24,585 bases of DNA from a virus. The DNA lies in the IMG/VR virus record IMGVR_UViG_3300023178_003305, positions 1 to 24,585 of that record; one strand, given 5' to 3'. Positions 21,036-24,585 of the stretch are shown in pieces. Each line of letters opens with the position of its first letter. Positions within the stretch are counted from its first letter, which is position 1. The position numbers were made by a program, and so were the translations under genes. A model generated the notes under the pieces. It had not been told where the DNA came from. It saw only the letters and a program-made list of their open reading frames with translations, and searched no databases.

Positions 21036-21304
21036 GCTAATTCTATCCTTTGCTTTCCATATTTAATTTCAAATAACAATGCTTTATCAGCATTGTCAAT
21101 ATCTACATATATATCGCAACGACAATATATATTTTCTACAATACCATTGCTACGTAATAACACAAGTTTGTAATCTTCTTCATTAATTTCTCGGTAAAGC
21201 TCTTCGCCTAGTTCTCTGCGTATCCAAATCTGTTCCATACGCTCGTTGCCTTGCTCGGCAGTATGCGACCATTTGTATTCGCATTGTCCTAAGAAGTATC
21301 TCAT
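21032..21304 (-). CDS. Small soluble protein, unknown
   Basis: A 90-aa protein with mixed charge, Trp and Tyr, and a central CRCDIYVDID segment; pattern YKLVLLRSNG-VENIYCRCDIYVDIDNADKALLFEIKYGK suggests an alpha/beta sheet fold. Not recognised. There is no SD; the ATG lies 9 bases after a TAAATA core that overlaps the stop of the Cys-rich gene upstream. Confidence 0.6.
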   Translation of the reverse strand: MRYFLGQCEYKWSHTAEQGNERMEQIWIRRELGEELYREINEEDYKLVLLRSNGIVENIYCRCDIYVDIDNADKALLFEIKYGKQRIELA

Positions 21305-21313
21305 GTAGATACT

Positions 21314-21319
21314 TATTTA
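21314..21319 (-). promoter_or_regulatory. Late promoter core on the minus strand
   Basis: Read leftward, GTTAAATAAG: the TAA stop of the Cys-rich gene starts the core, which ends 9 bases before ATG 21304. Confidence 0.4.
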
Positions 21320-21418
21320 ACTGCACTTCTCACATTTGCAGTTTTGACATACATCATTTCTACAGTTTGGACATTCACAATCACAGTGACTATCACATTT
21401 ACAATTTTCACATTTCAT
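21317..21418 (-). CDS. Metallothionein-like Cys-rich mini-protein
   Basis: A 33-codon gene. The product has 11 cysteines in 33 residues, arranged as CxxC and CxC pairs: MKCENCKC, HCDCECPNC, VCQNCKCEKC. This is what a metal-chelating metallothionein-type peptide looks like; Asp, Glu, Asn and Lys fill the gaps, with no aromatic residue. The ATG overlaps the upstream TGA (ATGA) and has AAAGGA 7 bases before, so it is translated as part of the leftward operon. Zinc or copper binding is inferred from composition; homology to a named metallothionein family was not established. Confidence 0.7.
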   Translation of the reverse strand: MKCENCKCDSHCDCECPNCRNDVCQNCKCEKCS

Positions 21419-21780
21419 CTACTTGTCCTTTTCTTTAGTGGTTGGGGTTTAGTTGCTTCTTTTTCACCCGTGCTATCAAATGCCTTTTGTGTAGATTTAT
21501 ATTCATCCACAAGCCTTTGTAATTCATCTTGTCTTTGTGGATTTAATTTTGATCTATATTCTAGCACCATTGATAGCTTTTGATTTAATCTAATCATATC
21601 ATTATCAAGCATACGCACACGATCAACAAGTTTGATCAGCGTACCCATTGTTTCACCAATCACAGGATCTATGGTTTCGGTAACCCATTTCCATATAAAA
21701 TAGATAAAATATCCTAAGCCCATAGCAGCAATAATAGGAAAACCGTATTCGCTAACCGCTTGTGCTAGATCAAATTCCAT
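21415..21780 (-). CDS. Membrane-anchored coiled-coil protein
   Basis: 121 aa: an N-terminal membrane helix (about 13-33, GFPIIAAMGLGYFIYFIW), an amphipathic coiled coil (45-85, with VDRVRMLDNDMIRLNQKL), then a charged tail ending in RTSR. It aligns with the product at 21959-22237 over GFPI, the membrane segment and L-x-x-RV-M-NDM, so the two are diverged tandem paralogues. CGGAGAATAA precedes the ATG. Similar small anchored proteins occur in marine T4-like phages, sometimes considered holin candidates; no proof here. Confidence 0.72.
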   Translation of the reverse strand: MEFDLAQAVSEYGFPIIAAMGLGYFIYFIWKWVTETIDPVIGETMGTLIKLVDRVRMLDNDMIRLNQKLSMVLEYRSKLNPQRQDELQRLVDEYKSTQKAFDSTGEKEATKPQPLKKRTSR

Positions 21781-21975
21781 TTATTCTCCGAACATACTCA
21801 TTAATTGTGGACCAAATTCTCCAGCAGCCCATCCTAATGCTACAATTGCAATTACACCTACTACTAACCATTTCATTTTGAAATCGTCTACGTCCATTCT
21901 AAGTGCAACTAGTTCGTTTCCTAGTATTCTTACACTTACTTCTAATTTACCTTTATCATCAGTCGCGTCTGGCAT
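21781..21975 (-). CDS. Small single-TM protein
   Basis: 64 aa from ATG 21975: a charged N-terminal helix (KLEVSVRILGNELVALRMDVDDFKMK in two parts), then one membrane segment (about 37-55, LVVGVIAIVALGWAAG). The frame opens further up at a TTG, but AAGGA lies at the right distance before 21975. It stands between the two paralogous anchored proteins, overlapping the upstream gene by 17 bases; the three may form one membrane complex. Confidence 0.7.
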   Translation of the reverse strand: MPDATDDKGKLEVSVRILGNELVALRMDVDDFKMKWLVVGVIAIVALGWAAGEFGPQLMSMFGE

Positions 21976-22237
21976 CTTCTTTTCCTTCATTAGCTGCAAT
22001 CCTGTCTACGTTTGGCCTTATATTAAGTGTATAACTTAATAAAGCATCAATTTTAACAAGATCATTATTCATTGTTTGTACTCGATTATCTAACTGTCCA
22101 ATAATATTCTTTAATGTAGTTACCGAGCCTGTAACACCTGCAAGTATAAATTTGAGAGTAAGAAATACAAAACCTCCAGCTGCTAATGCCCCTGCTATTG
22201 GAAAACCTACATCTCCTACTAGAGTTAAAAAATCCAT
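21959..22237 (-). CDS. Membrane-anchored coiled-coil protein, paralogue
   Basis: 92 aa: membrane helix 11-33 (GFPIAGALAAGGFVFLTL), then helix with LDNRVQTMNNDLVKIDALL and a basic-acidic tail. Paralogue of the product at 21415-21780, with shared GFPI, RV-x-x-M-x-NDL-x-x-I and the following L-x-Y/E. AAAGGAGCG precedes the ATG, and a late core lies 28 bases upstream. Unknown function; the phage-holin-like size is only suggestive. Confidence 0.72.
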   Translation of the reverse strand: MDFLTLVGDVGFPIAGALAAGGFVFLTLKFILAGVTGSVTTLKNIIGQLDNRVQTMNNDLVKIDALLSYTLNIRPNVDRIAANEGKEDARRD

Positions 22238-22265
22238 GCGCCCTCACGCTCCTTTATTCTATAGG

Positions 22266-22271
22266 TATTTA
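22266..22271 (-). promoter_or_regulatory. Late promoter core on the minus strand
   Basis: Read leftward, AATAAATACC directly after the TAA stop of the glycosyltransferase gene, 28 bases before ATG 22237. Same AATAAATACC string as at 17793 on the plus strand. Confidence 0.5.
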
Positions 22272-23180
22272 TTAAAACGGACTCGAAACTGTTTGGGGTA
22301 AAATAAAATCTATACCTAAATGTTTTAATAATATTTCTACATCTTGAAGTGTTAGGAAATCATCTACCTTTTTATGTATACCACTTACCAGAATACCATC
22401 GTTTCGTTTTTTGGCCACAATTTCTGAAAGTCCTTTTGGTGTGTGTGAGTGTTTAAGTGTATGGAACCATATTGTGCAATAATTTACTTTTGGATGTTTT
22501 ATATCTTGCAATAGATCATCTCTAACTCCAGATTTTAATTCAAAAATTTCATACAATAAAAATTCAGCAGGAGCAAGTTCTGGAATCATTGCAGTATCAA
22601 CAATAAATTTATAAAAGTCTATATTGTTATTCCATTTTTTTACTAATCTTTTGCAGAATCTTGTCTTAATAATATATGGAGTAATGTTTGGTCGCAATCT
22701 CATTTCTTCGCCACCGTATGGATAATCTAGTAATTTGCAACAGTGTTCTACATATTTTTCTAAACGTGGGCGTCTCCAATAATTATGTGGATGACTGTAT
22801 TGAATGTCATCTAAAGAACAAGGAGCCATAAAAAAGTTTTTACTATCCATTGTAACAAATTCAAGCGTGTTTACTAAACTATACGCAAGTAATTTTAATG
22901 CTTGTTGTCTTACCCAGCCATCATCTTTGCAATAAATAAAATTATCTATACCAACAAGATCAGGACCAGAATATGTTCTTACAGAAAACTTTTTTAATAT
23001 TTTTTCTTTGAGCAAATTAAACCATTCAAGCCATTCAGTATATTTTTCAGAACTTTCATTATAAATTATTACTATGTCACACGGTTCTAAAAAAGCAAAA
23101 ATACTTCTACACAACATTTCTAATTTATATTTGTCTTTAAGGCAAGTTACAATAACAAGACTGCGTTTTCTGGTTGACAT
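22272..23180 (-). CDS. Glycosyltransferase-like protein (DUF6492-like)
   Basis: A 302-aa soluble protein with a Rossmann-like start (SLVIVTCLKDKYKLEML), then CDIVIIYNE, and the DUF6492-type signature DDGWVRQQALKLLAY (87-100) followed by LEFVTMDSKNFFM, where MDSKN replaces the usual DxD metal motif. Distal half carries helices and WFHTLKH. It probably transfers a sugar to a surface or DNA acceptor; the acceptor is unknown and the altered DxD may reduce or change metal use. More AT-rich in codon choice (AAA, TTT, ATA) than most neighbours. Weak SD AGGAAAG precedes ATG 23180. The start codon overlaps the divergent -35 box. Confidence 0.72.
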   Translation of the reverse strand: MSTRKRSLVIVTCLKDKYKLEMLCRSIFAFLEPCDIVIIYNESSEKYTEWLEWFNLLKEKILKKFSVRTYSGPDLVGIDNFIYCKDDGWVRQQALKLLAYSLVNTLEFVTMDSKNFFMAPCSLDDIQYSHPHNYWRRPRLEKYVEHCCKLLDYPYGGEEMRLRPNITPYIIKTRFCKRLVKKWNNNIDFYKFIVDTAMIPELAPAEFLLYEIFELKSGVRDDLLQDIKHPKVNYCTIWFHTLKHSHTPKGLSEIVAKKRNDGILVSGIHKKVDDFLTLQDVEILLKHLGIDFILPQTVSSPF

Positions 23181-23202
23181 TATCTTTCCTATCTAGTAAA
23201 CT
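23174..23202 (+). promoter_or_regulatory. Sigma70-type promoter, divergent
   Basis: TTGACA (23174-23179), a 17-base spacer, TAAACT (23197-23202). The -35 overlaps the start codon of the leftward glycosyltransferase gene. Drives the 23227-24481 run. Confidence 0.6.
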
Positions 23203-23226
23203 ATTTAACATAAAGGAGGATCGTCT

Positions 23227-23718
23227 ATGGATTATGATGGTGTTACAGAAATAAAAATTGGCGAAACATATGCAGTAAGTGCATATACAAAAAAGTCTAT
23301 GATTGAAATCGAACAGTTTAAAAATGAAGAAACTGGTAAAATGCTTAATACTGAAATAGGCTGGCGTAATGGCACGTTTATTGTCCGTGTTGAAAACGAA
23401 GATGAAAAAGAAAGTTTAGAAAACTCTATCGGCGAAGACGGTGACGAATGGGACTTTGAAGACTATTCGAATATTGAAATGGATTCAACGTTTGATGGTT
23501 GCTGGGAGGACTTTATCTTTTATGGTAATCATTTTACAGAAGAAGAACAGGAAGCTCTTAACGAAGAGTATGAAGCACAACTTGAAAGTGACAATTGGCA
23601 AAGCCGTTATGAGTTCTTAGAAGAACGAGGTTATGACAGTTGGGGTTGTAACTGGATGATTGTAAACGGCACTTATGTTGAAGTTACAGAAAACAAGTTG
23701 GAACCATACGAAGAATGA
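23227..23718 (+). CDS. Acidic protein, unknown
   Basis: A 163-aa, very acidic protein (Asp/Glu throughout; EDGDEWDFEDYS, EEEQEALNEEYEAQLE) with several Trp and two Cys. DNA-mimic or anti-defence proteins often look like this, but no family is recognised. Strong AGGAGGA ribosome binding site before ATG 23227. First gene of the run and coupled to the next by ATGA. Early expression is suggested by the sigma70-type promoter. Confidence 0.75.
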   Translation: MDYDGVTEIKIGETYAVSAYTKKSMIEIEQFKNEETGKMLNTEIGWRNGTFIVRVENEDEKESLENSIGEDGDEWDFEDYSNIEMDSTFDGCWEDFIFYGNHFTEEEQEALNEEYEAQLESDNWQSRYEFLEERGYDSWGCNWMIVNGTYVEVTENKLEPYEE

Positions 23719-23900
23719 GTTCAATGAAAGCATATACCATTACTGGTATGTTTAGACAGCCTTATAGGACTACAGGGCTGTTATGGGAAGCAATCGAAAC
23801 AGCAAGCATTTGCGATGAAATGGCGGAACTTGAAAGTCAACTTCGCACAACAGCACTTGCAGAACGTATGCTTAATGATATTGGAGTAAAGACCAAATGA
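23715..23900 (+). CDS. Small soluble protein, unknown
   Basis: 61 aa: short strand-rich start (KAYTITGMFRQPYRTTG) and a long helix (22-57). ATGA overlap with the previous gene; an internal ATG at 23724 is also possible. No motif recognised. Confidence 0.6.
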   Translation: MSSMKAYTITGMFRQPYRTTGLLWEAIETASICDEMAELESQLRTTALAERMLNDIGVKTK

Positions 23901-24088
23901 TGGTTATTGGGTACAAACCAAATGCTAATTTTACAGAAGCACACAATGTTTTAAAAAAACATACAGCATTTAGCATCACAGATATTAAACATATGCTTGA
24001 GCATATCCGTGAAGGTCAAGGTGTAAAACTACCAGATGACTTTGTGTTGCGCGAAGACTTAGAAGACCTTAACTTTTTGGTGGATTGA
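23897..24088 (+). CDS. Small soluble protein, unknown
   Basis: 63 aa, with helical AHNVLKKHTAF and ITDIKHMLEHIREG and an acidic end (LREDLEDLNFLVD). ATGA overlap with the previous gene, so translated in series. No family recognised. Confidence 0.6.
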   Translation: MMVIGYKPNANFTEAHNVLKKHTAFSITDIKHMLEHIREGQGVKLPDDFVLREDLEDLNFLVD

Positions 24089-24279
24089 TGGTAAATATGA
24101 TTGAATACAAAGTAGAAGACATTTTCGAGGATGATCCGGACAATCCTGATAATGTGCTAATGAAGATCCCAGACGAAATTGCAGAGCAAATGGGATGGAA
24201 ACCAGGAGATGTTTTGAAAATAAAAACTGAAAACAAAATCATGTCCATTACGAAAGTGGATAATGCCGAAAAACAATGA
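24088..24279 (+). CDS. AbrB/SpoVT-like domain protein
   Basis: 63 aa. The C-terminal part KIPDEIAEQMGWKPGDVLKIKTENKIMSITKV matches the swapped-hairpin AbrB/MazE fold (IP-x-x-h-x-x-x-h-G-h-x-x-G-D-x-h-x-h), used in DNA-binding regulators and antitoxins. No toxin gene is adjacent. Start ATG 24088 overlaps the previous stop; ATG 24097 (MIEYKVEDIF) is an equally plausible start. It ends within the IF-1 gene (17-base overlap), and may tune this early operon. Confidence 0.7.
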   Translation: MVNMIEYKVEDIFEDDPDNPDNVLMKIPDEIAEQMGWKPGDVLKIKTENKIMSITKVDNAEKQ

Positions 24280-24481
24280 TATTATAGAAGTAGAAGGCAG
24301 CATTATAGACGTGCTGCCTAATCAAATGTTTAAGGTAAAGTTAGATAATGATCACATAGTCGTATGTTATACAGGCGGAAAGATGCGCCAGTTTAAGATC
24401 AGACTAGTAGCAGGCGATAGAGTGCGTATAGAAATGACGCCATATGATTTAGAAAAAGGTCGTATAACTCGCAGATTATAG
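24263..24481 (+). CDS. infA: Translation initiation factor IF-1
   Basis: IF-1 binds the ribosomal A site during initiation with IF-2 and IF-3. The 72-aa product has the full S1-type OB fold pattern: IIEVEGSIIDVLPNQMFKV, then GGKMRQFKIRLVAGDRVRIE and the diagnostic TPYDLEKGRITRR. Bacterial IF-1 has the same length. Unusual in a phage; together with bS21 at 8373 it points to viral steering of host translation initiation. Ribosome binding site is modest (GTGGA). If the window were bacterial, infA would sit near other translation genes; here its neighbours are phage-type small genes. Confidence 0.93.
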   Translation: MPKNNDIIEVEGSIIDVLPNQMFKVKLDNDHIVVCYTGGKMRQFKIRLVAGDRVRIEMTPYDLEKGRITRRL

Positions 24482-24510
24482 TTGACAGCAAATGCATCCT
24501 ATGCTATAAA
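24482..24510 (+). promoter_or_regulatory. Sigma70-type promoter, near consensus
   Basis: TTGACA (24482-24487), a 17-base spacer, TATAAA (24505-24510), with TGC before the -10. TCCTAT (24497-24502) upstream of the -10 is complementary to ATAGGA (24517-24522) in the ribosome binding site of the next gene. Confidence 0.8.
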
Positions 24511-24529
24511 ATAAGTATAGGAGGGCAAT

Positions 24530-24585
24530 ATGACTGTATTAGCATATAAAAGTTTCAAACCTAAACAAGTTTTAGATGGTACACA
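24530..24585 (+). CDS. Truncated gene at window end
   Basis: ATG 24530 follows AGGAGGG and the promoter at 24482. Only 18 full codons are visible (MTVLAYKSFKP start), too few to identify. Probably an early gene. Confidence 0.6.
   Translation, partial: MTVLAYKSFKPKQVLDGT

Noticed and set aside
24088-24279. Toxin-antitoxin reading of the AbrB-like gene
   Set aside because: The fold is shared with MazE antitoxins, but the next gene is IF-1 and the previous one has no toxin features.
1-24585. tRNA genes, CRISPR arrays, insertion sequences, integrase or attachment sites
   Set aside because: No cloverleaf with acceptor and T-loop consensus, no regular spaced repeats, no transposase or integrase product and no flanking duplications were seen by eye.

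Overview
The window is AT-rich and packed with short genes that overlap by a few bases (ATGA, TAATG and GTGA junctions). It most resembles the accessory-rich part of a marine T4-like myovirus genome. The evidence is TATAAATA-type (T4 late) promoter cores in front of many genes, together with a gene set common in marine T4-like phages: Hsp20, ClpS, bS21, a thermonuclease, a SleB-type hydrolase and a PRPP-binding phosphoribosyltransferase. There are no photosynthesis genes. Capsid, tail and replication genes are also absent, so the phage call is strong but indirect. A heterotrophic marine proteobacterial host (SAR11 or a similar alphaproteobacterium) is an inference.

Layout. 3-1173: a class I fructose-bisphosphate aldolase cut by the window edge, and a phosphoribosyltransferase. 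1191-3516: a sigma70-type promoter drives small membrane proteins, a pseudoazurin, a DoxX-like membrane protein and small unknowns. 3581-4488: a self-contained late unit for a porin-like outer-membrane protein. 4494-8609: thermonuclease, unknowns, SleB hydrolase, a long membrane coiled-coil protein and ribosomal protein bS21. 8615-10678: Hsp20, then clpS, heme oxygenase and a ferredoxin-dependent bilin reductase resembling PcyX. 10700-11770: a possible PD-(D/E)XK protein. 11766-16556: a curli-like locus with csgF, csgG, an antisense Fis-like regulator, curlin-repeat protein 1, a FecR-domain protein, curlin-repeat protein 2 and a small beta-rich protein. 16575-20857: small membrane proteins, a CHASE2-adenylate cyclase and an alpha/beta hydrolase. 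20814-23180: a leftward operon with a DUF6492-like glycosyltransferase, three small membrane proteins, a hidden Cys-rich 33-aa protein and two unknowns. 23174-24585: a rightward operon of small proteins, an AbrB-like protein and translation initiation factor IF-1, then a new promoter and a truncated gene.

The most remarkable unit is the curli-like locus. Csg-type secretion parts, two candidate amyloid substrates, a periplasmic FecR-type protein and a Fis-like regulator divergent from the first substrate gene sit within 5 kb, with a CHASE2 adenylate cyclase 1.6 kb downstream. It reads as a virus-encoded system for exporting amyloid-like fibres with possible envelope sensing and cAMP output. 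CsgE, CsgC and CsgD are not seen.

Two regulatory patterns also recur. First, TAAATA late-promoter cores are built into TAA stop codons, and in a few cases end 5-9 bases before an ATG that has no Shine-Dalgarno sequence, which suggests leaderless late mRNAs. Second, at two sites a sigma70-type -10 box sits in the loop of an inverted repeat whose right arm holds the ribosome binding site, so start-site choice could decide translation, as in T4 gene e.
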